Positions 1 to 12,700 of a stretch of 38,462 nucleotides of DNA are shown piece by piece (position 1 is the stretch's first letter; each line of letters opens with the position of its first letter). The stretch is taken from contig LPNZ01005253.1 of assembly GCA_001655205.1 (NCBI GenBank), forward strand, positions 1-38,462. The letters run 5' to 3'. The notes beneath the pieces were generated by a model. That model saw only the letters and a program-made list of their open reading frames with translations, was not told the DNA's origin and made no database searches. The translations under genes and the position numbers were made by a program. This stretch comes from Lenisia limosa. Lineage: Eukaryota > Breviatea.

Positions 1-294
1 TGGGGGTAAGACAACACTTAACTTAAAGGTATTCTTAAAGAGACTGTGTGGACAGGGACTTTACTTAGCAAGTGCACACCACACACTATGTTCATATATT
101 GAAAATGGATTACAGTGATCAGATACACTGTTTCGGTCACATTCACCCTTTATATGTAATGTTTCTTCTCCGAGCTTACGCAACGAGTGAGTCGGCAATG
201 AGCGAAAAGACGTGGGATGCATTGGCAAAGGATGAGGGGGTCTAAGGGGTAAACATTTTCCTGTCTTGGTTGAAGAAAGAGAAAGAAAAGAACT

Positions 295-520
295 ACACAA
301 CAAGTGGTCTGAATTCATAATAGAAGCCATTCTCAATAATCAGTTTATAAGTAAAAACAAATATCACAGGTAGAGCTTGAGAGCAAACTTGAAGTGGGAT
401 GTTGAGGGTTTTGAAGGCGGGTGTGTTCATCATTGATGAAAGGTTCTCCATGTAGAGGGCCTGGACGTGATTAGATGCTCGAAAGGTGGGTGGATGAGGT
501 GATGTGGTATGAGGAGACGA
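295..520 (-). CDS. Possible terminal exon of the coiled-coil gene, or a separate small gene
   Basis: An open minus-strand stretch reads HPPTFRASNHVQALYMENLS then MMNTPAFKTLNIPL and continues to a TAG at about 295. Its composition is protein-like and unlike the neighbouring intron. It lies in the position expected for a C-terminal exon after the 790-903 exon. I cannot confirm the splice acceptor or the joining phase, and the downstream part looks less coding-like. It could equally be the end of another gene, or not expressed. Confidence 0.25.
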
Positions 521-789
521 TAGTATAATCTGCTACTAATAATGGTAATACAAATAAATAACAACAATTTCGGATTTTTGAGAACAAATGAAGCCCTTGA
601 CTGATGAGCGATATGGAAGAACAAAGGAGTTATATATCGATATATCTTCATGGCTTCTCAACGGTCCGAAAAAGATCAGTAAAATATCGATATTTATCGA
701 GGATTTGTCGAGATATTTAGTCTTTTTTGGGACCATTCGGAAGATGCAGCTTGAAGCCCACTCAATCCAGTAACATAAAGAAAGCCCAC

Positions 790-3700
790 CATGTTACGCT
801 CAAGGACGTTTTCCTTCGTTAGTAGTGCCTCCAATTTGGAGTCGTGTGCATCCTGCTGCCCCTTAAGAAGGGCCTGCCAGGACGCCAACTTCGACTCCGT
901 ATCCTAAAGGGGTTAACATGAGGCAGGTAGAGCCAATATAGAGGATATTCTTTGCTTAGAAGAAGGCAGGTTTTCATGAATGTATTAGGACTTCACTTCA
1001 GTTCCAAAAGCTGGACTATATGATTGAATATCACTTTGTTGCGACTCCACCAAGCATTTCATCTTATGATGATTGCCACCATAACATCGTAGAGGTTGCT
1101 CGAAATGGAGGACTACGATTGGCACAGATAATATCTTCGTTTGGAAGATATTTAATATGATTTTGAAACTGAAGCGCAGTCCTCAAAATAAGAAAAAAAG
1201 AGTGGTATCATTCTCTTGCATGAAACATGCATGAAACAGGAGTTGAATCAATAGATATCATATATAATTCGATACAATTTAGATAAATAGGTGATGAGGC
1301 TCCAGAATTCTTGAAAGACATACGCAATATAATGTGTCAACCTCACAAACCAGGAGTTCAGATCCCTTAGAATCGGCAGAGGACTCCCTCTTCTCAATCT
1401 CAGCCGCCCGCTCATCTAGGGCCTTTCTCTGACCGTCCACTTCTGCAAGCGACAGTGTCACTACTTCCGTTTTGTCGTTCAGTTCGAATTGCAACCTGGA
1501 TGGGTGAATATCACTTGGTGATTTTCATATTTAAACAGCGATTGCCATTTATATGATTACCTCCAAGATAGCCAATAGAAGTACAAGACACTTACAAGTT
1601 AGTTCATCATCCATGTACCCTCTCCCCCCTCTGTTCGCTCACAAATTGAGTTCGTCTTCTTTACGATCGAGGCGTTCCGAGCGTTCAACAGCCTCCTTAG
1701 TCAGCTCCTCAATCTGGGTCCTCGTGGCTTCGAGAAGACTAGTGGCGTCTTGGCTTGCACGTGTCTTGAGCTCGTCGGCTTCGGCCTGAGCCTGCTCTTG
1801 CAACTCAACAGCCTGTGTGGACGCTTCCGTCAGACGACGGGCGACTAGTTCGTCTGGGGATAGTGAGAATCGTGTACAGAGAGCATCTGTGCAACACAAA
1901 TCAATAAGTTGCAATAAATCTCGAGAAAAAAGGCTTTTTTAACCATGTCCCCCCCCCCCCCNNNNNNNNNNNNNNNNNNNNNNNNNNNNNNNNNNNNNNN
2001 NNNNNNNNNNNNNNNNNNNNNNNNNNNNNNNNNNNNNNNNNNNNCGCAACGCCAAAATTGCGTCGTTGGTCCAGTTCTCGGCGTCACGGATGACAGACAC
2101 GGATGAGTCACGTGACTCGTTGACTATGGCCCGGGCGTCATGGGCCATTTTAGCCGCCTCATCGAGGGCAATGCGGAGGCGGGCGTGGAGGGACGCAGCG
2201 GACCTAACGATGGTCAAAAGTCGGAGAAATGGGGGATTCTACTCTGAGGGAGTTGGGTGTATATAAACATTAATGGTGCTTTTCAATGAGAGCAGTGATT
2301 GCAGTGATTGCATAATTTTGTTTTCCAATGCATAAAACACTTGCATAACAGGTATGAATTTGTATACAGTCAAGAATACTACAGAATAATTCTTCCACCT
2401 CCATCCCACTTTTTGGCAATCTCAACCTCATTAGCCTGGCGGGCAGCATCCTGCTCTCTCTTCTGCAGAGCCTGGGGATGTCATCTTTATTGGTACAAGT
2501 ACCTGGGTTTTATGGAATGTGTTGAAAAAAATATTGGGCTGAGGTATATTGTTCAGTTTTCGAAGGTGCTATTTATTTTTTATAGTTATCAAGGTGTATA
2601 TAACAGTAAACCGGACCAACCTGCCGTGTTGCTTCTGCCTCAGACTCCCGAGCCTCCAGTTCAACTGCTCGATTCTAAAGAGTGGGCAGAATGGTTGAAC
2701 ACATTATAGTCGATTTTTTCACTCAATACCCCCCTCACGCGTGCGGCCTCAGTGTCGATCTCAAGCTGCGAAATGCGCCAACTCACGTCCTCACTAAATG
2801 GTCAGTGAATTATGTACGGTTTTTCGGGAAGAAAACCTGGGTTTTGCTTTAAGAATATGGATCGGACATGAAAGCCATTTCATTTCACAACCTGCATCAC
2901 CAGCCTACAATTCACCATGGACGCGGTTTTGGTCTCTTTGGAGCCTTGTTTCGAAATCACCAAGTTCTTCATTCCTTTTCGTCAACTCACGTTCCTTCTG
3001 CACAACTGCAGAGGGGATGTTAAACATAGAAGAAGAAAAAAGCTTATTTACCCCATAGTCATGGTTCTTCCACCCGTCCACTACCCCCCACTATCTTGGT
3101 TCCAGCTATCAATTCTCTGCGATAGCGCAGTCTCCTCCTCTTGAAGGGCCTGGGTCCTTGCCGTGTTCTGCGGGGTCAACANNNNNNNNNNNNNNNNNNN
3201 NNNNNNNNNNNNNNNNNNNNNNNNNNNNNNNNNNNNNNNNACTTCCGTTCGAAAAAAGGAATCATATTTTTAATTCTCTCTACAGTCCAAAGGGAATGCC
3301 TAGTCCCCTCGCCATACCGCCTGAGCGTCTTCCTCCACTTGTGCTTCGCGTTGCCTCGCTCTGGCCTCGCGGCTTTGAAGTTGCTGTGTCTGCCGTACCA
3401 GTAGAGCTTCAGTCTATGATGGAGTTATGAGAGAGTAAGAGTGTAAATATGAGATTGTAACGATTTAATAGAAATTCTTGGGGAATACGCGAGCAACCAA
3501 TGTTTGAGTTGAAAGCAGGAAGAAATATATTGAGGAAAATGCAAAGAGTATGTTAAATAATCAAAGGAAGAAAAAGTGGATCATATCAAATGAAAAAAAA
3601 GTAGGACTTACAGCAAAATAGAGTAACTATTGACGCACGTACCTTCGCAATCTCGGCCAGTTTCGCCCTCGCCTCAGCACCCAAGGTGTTGGCTGCTGCT

Positions 3701-6700
3701 GACGATGTCCGAAGTGCGTCTTCTCGGGCCAGTAACCGGAGGTTGTTGTCGTTCATTGCAGCCTGAGGAGAGAATTAATCTCTGGAAGTGAAACCAAACG
3801 GGCTTGGACTAGCTACAGAGAAATGGATTTATCACAAGCAAAAAGTGGCAAAGTTGAAATGGACCGACTGAAGCGGCCGATCAGATTTGGGATTCTTGCT
3901 GAAAAGCAACAAAGAAGAACAAGAAGAAGATGTTGCAAGTGAATGGGGTAATAAACGAACCTCTCTATCCGAAAGGTCAGCCTCCATTTGTCGGAATTGC
4001 TCCTGTAGAGATTCAAGTTCAGCCTTGTCGGCATCGCACCGTTTCATTTCACTGGAAAGTGCTTCGGACCGTTCATCTGAATCGTAAGGACTCTCCAAAA
4101 TAGATAGTAAGACTACACTTAAGCTATCATATGATAAATGAATGAATCGTTAAGTATATTCATTATAATCTGCATGAAATATGACACGATCTGAAGCGTA
4201 TAATACCCAATACAGGACACACCCATTTTATCATCATATCGCGTTTGCCTGTTGGATGAGATGAAGCAGCATAGTGTGTCCAGTTACTCACCAAGGTCTT
4301 TCTCGAGTTCTTTAATATGGCTGGCTCTTTCTTCCAGGTCCCTTTTCAATGTTACAAGCGCCTCGCTCTACAAAGGGTGAAAGGAGGCTTCATCTTAAAT
4401 ATGTGTTTGAGCACTTTGGAAGCTACTACTATCTGTCACGTATTTGATAACTCGAATCATAATATATGTATCTTCATAGTCTCAGCCAAGCCAAATCCAG
4501 CCCACTTCCATTTTGACTCTGTGGGCAGTTTCATCAGAAGAAGCGATCTTTTGGTCCAGAACCTTTTCTCGAACTTCAAGGTCCAAAGATCTGGGTAGGT
4601 AAGAAACTTCAAGGTCCAAAGATCTGGGTAGGTAAGAGGGTGAGCTGAAACCGAAATCATACGTATATATGAGAAAAACACATGCTATGTCTTCATAGAA
4701 CGGGTCATAGAGGTAACACGCTCTCGGTATTTTGAAACACTAGTTAGTTATTTATTGCACACTTTACTTTGACCTGTAGCCGTCATACTAACCTTTTGTC
4801 ATGCGCTTCTCTCTCTTCAGTGATTTGACTCATTAAAGCCTCCAACTCAAGAGCCGCGCTATCAGTTTTCAGAGAAAGGCTGGTCAAAAGGCCGTTCTTG
4901 GCCTCTATTGACGCCACCAACGCGGACTAAAAGGTCAGCATCCATCCATGTTAACTGGAAATGAGAAAAGGCAGGTACTATGCATCATTGTTATCACACA
5001 GAGCTCAATTATTAAGGAGGTTCTCAACCACAACGTTAGCCTTGGGTATTCGAAAAAAATTTCTAAACTATTTGAAAAAAGTCATATTTTTCACAGTATC
5101 TTGGTCTATTTTATTTGCGCAGTTTGTGTTTGGGATCTAATTACTTCAAACATGTACTTGATCTGAAAATTGATTTCGTCCTAACCCACCAATTGACTTG
5201 CTCTTTCATCCAGTTCTTGAGATGACACCTTTTCCAGTTCAATGATTCCAGATTCCTTCTGTGCTAACATGTCTTCGCGAATTGTCACCTGAGAGGTAAG
5301 AAATGGATAAAACTAATAATGCTGATGTTATCTGCTCACCTTTTCCTCTCTCTCCAATAGCGAGTTGAGGGTCATTTCAGCCTTTGCTGCTAATACACTG
5401 GTTTCAGATGCGCGCGATTCTAGGGACAGNNNNNNNNNNNNNNNNNNNNNNNNNNNNNNNNNNNNNNNNNNNNNNNNNNNNNNNNNNNNNNNNNNNNNNN
5501 NNNNNNNNNNNNNNNNATTTCAGTTGGATTTACTCCAAACCCAGGACTAACCCGATTCTTTTGCGAGTTGTAAGGCCTTCGATTCGGCTTCAGCAATTGT
5601 CTACAATGTCAGATTGGGGATTGGATAATTACAAAGGGAAGGCTATCAAAGGGATGCAGATCACAGAACTGCAAGGTTCACTGTGAGAAACAATCAAAAA
5701 GAAAATTTGAAGTCAAATTCCATGAGACACCCAAAAAAAAGGGGCTTGCGAACCATTCTTTTTCAAACATTACAAAGAATTAAAGTATCAAAGATCCAAA
5801 AGTGGTTAAAATGTGGAAAGACGAATACCTCGATACATACAAGAGAAATGGAGCAAATTAGGCCTACGACATGGTACCAACCTTTTCGATTCTCTTATTG
5901 GCTTCATGCAACCGTCGTGCCTCTTCTTCCTTGAGAGAGGCCCTCATCACGGTCATTTCGGCTGAAAACTCGGCTCGCTGCTGTTCATACTAGACTGGTC
6001 AGAGACTCTGATTTCGGCCTTCGAAGGTAAGTAAAATTCAAGAAATTTATCCCCAGGATGTGATTTCAGTCACTGGGCTTAATTCACCCAATATGACGGA
6101 TACCCAATAGCATGAGCCGCCGCATACCAGCGCTAGTGTCTCATTGGCCTTGGCAAGAGCCCTCTCCGTTGCCTCCCTGCTAATCTTTAGGTCACGTGAC
6201 CGTTTGTCAAGGTCTGTTGCTTGGTTCTTGAGTTCGGTCTCTCGGCGGTTCAGTTCGGTGGACAGTTCCGACAAGTCATTCTTGCGTGACTGCAGCTCAG
6301 CGGATTGTTCCGTCAATCTGGCTTCCGACTAAAATGGTAGATGTGTTCATTTGAATTCATATTTGTACACTATCCGAGCATTATTCAACATTAAACTAAC
6401 CATTTTCTGATCATGATTTGATCTCTCAAGGCTGTCAGCACGATTTTCGTTTTCTTTCAGCTGTGCATCCACCCGAGCCTGGAGTATGGGGTGAGAAAGA
6501 ACAAAGCGGATGATAGAAATGCTGCATTAAATTGTTAATATCTAAACTACATTATTACCTGTAAATCTGCGAGTTTTGTCATTGCATCAGACACCTCATG
6601 CTCTCGTCTATTCAGCTCGAACTCGCGACTTGACAACGCAGCCTGAGTGTAAACAGAGTTTTGCTGTATACCCAATAGCTCAGAAGCAGAGAGAAGGTTG

Positions 6701-9700
6701 TGCAAGACATGCTTTAGCAGCGTCTTTTCCGGACCGAAGTGAATAAGTGAAAAAACCATGGCGTTAGCGGCATACCTCAGCTTGACGGTTCTTTGCCTCG
6801 AGATCCAATACCTCTTGTTGCAATGTCTGAAGAGTAAAAAAAAAAAAAAAAATCTTCAAGTCTAGGTAGAACAACTCNNNNNNNNNNNNNNNNNNNNNNN
6901 NNNNNNNNNNNNNNNNNNNNNNNNNNNNNNNNNNNNNNNNNNNNNNNNNNNNNNNNNNNNNNNNNNNNNNNNNNNNNNNNNNNNNNNNNNNNNNNNNNNN
7001 NNNNNNNNNNNNNNNTCTACCTCATTTTGCCGTTCGCCAGATCGTAAAGATCGCTCACGATTGTCCATCTAAGCAGATCAGAGCTTGCAATGATAAAAAA
7101 GTTCAAAAGTGAATCTGTAAGACGAGGGGCTTTTGATTGGAAATGGGGATATAATAATGAAAAAGCAAGAGGCAGGCGTACCATAGCTGTCATGGAGGCA
7201 CACTCGGAGAGCCTCTTCTCAACTTCTCGCAGCTGCTCAGACAATTCCTCTCTTTCAGCAACTAAACCTGGAAGATCAGATCAGAGGGAGGTATGTCAGA
7301 AAATATAATAATAACATCAAGATTATTGGAAATAGTTTTTTTATCCCATTTGTATACTTGTTCTGATAGACAATCAAATCATTCTAACTCATCAAACTCG
7401 GTTCACGTTTGAAAGGGATCAGCTTACTTGACTTATCGGCATCGATCATTCGTTCTCTGCTCTCAAGCCCCGCCTTGAGGTCCGTCAGAGAATCTTGCAA
7501 CTCGTGGAGCGCCTATTTGTGTGAGACATCATAATTGAATCAAAAGGCTCTTTTGTAATTGCGCATACTATTAAGATGGACAAAAACTAAGTAGAGATTT
7601 TTCATATTCACCAACTTTAAGAGTATGAAAAATTGATAACTTATGACACACTGGTTGTGATCACATATTTCAGAGGCTTTCCGATCCACCAACATTGACC
7701 TCCTTGTTCAGAGCTTCGCGGTCATTTTGCATGGTATCGGTCCATTCCGACTTCCGACAGTTCAGTTCTCTTTCAAAGTCATCCAGTTCTTTCTGTCGCA
7801 GCTGATGCTCAGAACTATGCTGGTCTGTTTCGCGTTTCAATGCATCATACGCAAGACGTTGTTCCTCAGCAAAGGTGGTTTCGAACTTAGCTCGTTCCTA
7901 TTCGGTGAGAGGTTCAATGGTATGAAATCAATCAGAAATGAACTGAACTCCAATTTGCCTGCCCCCGAAGTAACAAAGCTGATCTCTAACGCTGCCACCC
8001 CTCCCCAACATTTTCAAGGTCAAGTCGAAGTTGTCTCTTTTGTTCTGCTGCGTCCTTAGCAAAATTCGCAAAACGCAATTCAAGCTCCTGACTGGAACTC
8101 TCCAAACGAGCACGGTCGGACTGGAGGGCCTCTTCTCGGGCCTCTATCCGAGCCTGACGCGTCGGCAGTTCCGACTCCGCTTCCGCTAGCTGATTTCGTC
8201 GGCTTTCAAGTTCGGCAGCTGAAGAGTTAAACTGTAACACTGATATACAGGATTATAAATAAACTGTTATACTATACGGAAAATACATTGGTTGCTGTAC
8301 ATATTTTACAAGGCTTAAGACCACGACCAACCTTTACGCTCGAGCTCCGTCCTTTCCAATTGAAGGGTCTTTTTGTTGTTCTCAATTTCTTGGCTAAGCG
8401 GGTCAGGTTTAAGAAGGCTGAAGTTTTGATACTTTGCAAGAAAAGCAGCAAGCTCCTTTCTGTTTTAGAGTTTACATGATAAGAAGAAAAAGAAGAGCCC
8501 GAAAAAATGAGGAATAGGACACCCACATGTTCAGGACCTCAAGTCCGCGGTATTTGGTTTCCAGCTGATCTGCTTCCTCATCAAGGCGCTGGCGCTCAGT
8601 GCGAAGTAATTCCTGTGCCGATTTGAGGGCAAGCTGTTCCTTGATGAGTTCGTTCTAAGCGGTGAGACGCTGTGTTTCCAATTTTGAAAACGTGAAGCGA
8701 TTCAGTTAACACTCAGAAGAGAAGTTCAAGGCCGACACTGATACTTTGAAAATTGATCATGAAAAAACCATCTTTACCTGCTGTGCATTTAAGCTGTTTT
8801 CGCGATCCAATAAGTCTGTCTGTTTGCCTTGAAGGGCGAACACCTCATCATTGAACAAGGCCTGCTGCGCCTCCAGCTCCTCCTGCTTGGCCTTGAGCTC
8901 GGCATTGTCTTCGTCCAACTCGGCTCGGGTCTCGGCGAATGATTTCCTGGGGGGGGGGGATGCAGTATTAAGGTACAAAATTAGGGATACTATAGCGGAC
9001 GAACAAACCGATGGAGTATTCCACTAAATTAGACATATCATACCATGTCATGCACTCCAATTAGTGACAGTATTACGATATGTAAGTTGCCCGTTCGGTT
9101 TCAGCCTACTGTTGTTCTTGAAGGTCGAACACTGCCTCTGCAAGGGCGTTTTGCTGCTGGCTCAAGCTGTGGACGTACATTAAACAAAATTAGGTGAATT
9201 ATTCATAAATCTCTGTCATATATCGTTTAAAACTTGATATACAAAAGGTATTTGCGGTTATGTTTCGCGATATACCAAAGGGATTTGAATGCGCAGAAAA
9301 GAGACAATATGAAACCCACATTTCAAATTGATCTGCCACCAGGGATTCATTTTCCTGAGATGTAAGTGTTTCGGCAATAAGATAGAATTGGGAAAAGTGA
9401 ATTATATTGACATATATTTCAGAGATCTCATTAAACCAAATAAATTGGAAGATATCATACTGTAATATGTAATTTTTAACAATATACTATCCTCCCATCA
9501 TACTGATTCGTTATTGAGTTTTTCGTGTGTCTCACTCAACTCAGCCTTCAGCTCTTCTACTTCTACTGTTTTGGCCTGGCCTGCCTCAACCGCTTCATCC
9601 AATTGTTCCTGGAGTGTTGATGATGGGTCATACGCACTGCACTAAGAATACTCTTCGATCGATATTTTTTGGGAAAATGTTAACTTGTAATATATAACTA

Positions 9701-12700
9701 ATTCACATTGTCTGAACAAGAGATAAGCAGTTTTCACTGATAGCATTCCGCATATCTTTACCCACCTCAAGAGACGTGATAGTATCCCAAGCCTCCTCCA
9801 TTCGGTCAACAAGGTTGTTGTAGGCCTTTGCCGTGGGTATCAGCCCATTGAGGTCACTAAATCGTCAGTATCATTATCGGCAATTTGGTTATCAAATCAT
9901 TCTACTCTAGGTCGTAGTTTCATTCAAAAGCGCAGCGGTTATTTTATGGCAAGCAACGTTTTATCTTTCAGAGAAATTGAGAAGCCATAATGGTGAGAAG
10001 CCTACGCTGGAGAGGGGTTAATGAACTCCTCCTTGAAGTTAAAGGCCGTCAGCACCACTGTGGCCACTCGAGTCCACTCGGCAGTGAGTGATTCTGGGGT
10101 GGGGGGGAACAGAGTAAAAAAACAAAACAAAATATTTCATTTTCGTTAAAAAACTCTGAAAAAACCACAACAAGTGAGGACCAGCAGCAACACCTCCCTT
10201 AAGTGCGCAATACAGTTGAGTGAGTCTATGTCATCAAGTGCCATTCCACCAACCGTATTCAGTGTTGGTGTCTCGTAACGCTGAGAGCTTTTCTTCAGAG
10301 GCTTCCAGCTTGATGGCGAGCTCCTTGTTTGACACGGTCAATTCATTTTCCTGAACAATAAACAGGATGGGCATCCCATTTGAGGAAGCATTTTGATTCC
10401 CCAAATTTGGCACACTAATGTGTTTTTTTTTAAAAAAAAAAAGAAGCCATACTCTCTAGATCTCTGGAAAACTGAGGCTAAAAGACAGGATATTAGCAGC
10501 GGCAATACGGTGACAACCCTTGTTAGAGAATGCTCTATTTAAATACCGGCATTACCCCCTCTCCCTCCTCACTGCATCAGAAGATGGCAGTTCATTGAGC
10601 TGCGTTTTCAGCCCCACGATCTCGTCATTTGCCATTTGGTGGGCGGTCTTCAGGCTTTCATGCTCCTCCCGCATCTTTTCCATTTCAGCTGAATGCCTGT
10701 CCTGGACCTCCGTTAGGTTTCGCTTCTCCTCATTAGCCAGCTCGGTTCTGAGGCCGTCAACGAGGTCACGTGCGGACTGCTTTTCATCCAAAGTGGCCGC
10801 CTTCTCAAGGTCCAGACGCTCCCTTTCCTCGTCAAGCTGCTGGGCAACCTGAAATGATTACAGAAGGTGATAAATAAAATGTGGAGACAGGTGATAGAAA
10901 TATTAATAACCACAGTATCAACCCACACAAGTACCTGAAACAGAGCTTGTTTATCGGCCATATACTGAGCTTCAGTCTTCTTCAATGCTTCCTCCGTCCG
11001 TGCCTCGGCAGCACTAACGGCAATAACCCGTTGCTCAAGGCCCTTCGCTTCCGTCTGTAATCTGTCCTGGGCCTCCTTAATAGCACGAACAACTCCTTGC
11101 ATTGTGTCCTGGTCACGTGACAACGTTTCAGACCGCACTGCAAAGTCAGCTTCCTTCTCCTGCAGTTCGTGCTCCTTCTTCTCCAGGTCAGCCACTCGGT
11201 CATTTGACAACGCCAATGCTTCGAGGTCTGAAAGTTTAGCCTGAAGGGCACTTTCCCTCTCCATCAAGGACGTTTTATCATTCTCCAGTTCCTTCTTTTC
11301 AGCCTCAAGCTCCTCAGCCAAGCGCTCGAGCTCGGCATTCCGTGCTACCTGCTCTTTTTGGGATTGTTCTTGAACAGCAGTGCCTTCGGTTTGTTTTGTC
11401 ATCTCCTGTTGAAGATCATTCAACCTTGTCTCAAGCTGCTGAATCTGAGCTTCAGCGCGTGCAACAACCTGGTCACGTGACTCTTCCGCTTGCTTCCGAC
11501 GCTTCACTTCTGACTCCTTTTCATCCGACAGGACAAGGTTCTTGTCGTCAACTTCACGAACAACCTTATCAAGTTCCTTTTGTCGGTCCAAGGCCCCCTG
11601 GAGGGTCTGGGCTAAGGAGCTGCACTTCTTGGAAAGGCCGTCGTTGGTTTCGGATAGCGCGCTGTTGGTCCGTTCCGATGCCAAAAGCTGATTGACAAGA
11701 TCTTGGATCGTCTGATCAGACGATGACGTGGATCTCTTCAGGCGGGCGTGTTCACTGTCCGGTCCGGTAAGTTCCGATATCCGACCGCGGGCCTCTGCAA
11801 GTTCCGATTCAAGTACCTCGATTGAACTAGTGTAACGGCTAACCATATTCTCGATTTCCTTGACGTAAAGAGTACATTGGTTCTCAGATCGCGCGAGAGA
11901 GTCAGATATAGATGCAGTTTCACTTTCCTTATTAAGAAGGGAGGCCTCGAAATCTGCTCGCTCCCGAAGAGCACGTGCTAGATTTTCGGCCATTTTGACG
12001 TTATCGGAAGTTAGATCAGAGATCTGAGCGAGAAGCGAGTCTTTGGTCATTTGAAGAGGCTTCATCTCGGCGTGTGCCACAGCCACGTCTTTCTTCAGAC
12101 TTTCAAGCTGGGAATTGTCCGGCCGCGAGTTGAGCTCCCTTTCCAGACGCTTCACCTGGGGGGAGGAAATAAAGTAGGGATTTTTTTGAACCAAAAACAA
12201 NNNNNNNNNNNNNNNNNNNNNNNNNNNNNNNNNNNNNNNNNNNNNNNNNNNNNNNNNNNNNNNNNNNNNNNNNNNNNNNNNNNNNNNNTCTCCATTGCTC
12301 TCTGCATCCGGTAGAGGTGCTACCCCACATTCTAGTTACGCCCATGAATAATCTCCCATCATACCTCGGAGAGAGCCTGTAGCCTGCCATCTTCAGACTG
12401 TTCCAGGTCAGCACTGTAAACCTCCACTCTGTTGAGGGCGTCTTGAGAGGCGATTTTCATGGTTTGGACGGCCTGGGCCAGGCGCTGGGCCTCCTCATTG
12501 TGCTCCGTCTGAAGGGTTAGTTGTGACCAAGTCGAGTTGTACTTCAATTCATTTCTAGAAAATTCGTGGGAAACATTGGTAGTTTTGCAGTCTTATTACA
12601 GTATCATATATTATTTACTACAAAGCAACAACCCAGAAAAAACCCAGTGGAAACTCTCTTCACTCACTTTGATTTGTTCTATTTGCTTTGAAAGGAATTC

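Noticed and set aside
11342-11695. 117-codon plus-strand open frame
   Set aside because: Shadow of the 410-codon coiled-coil exon on the opposite strand.
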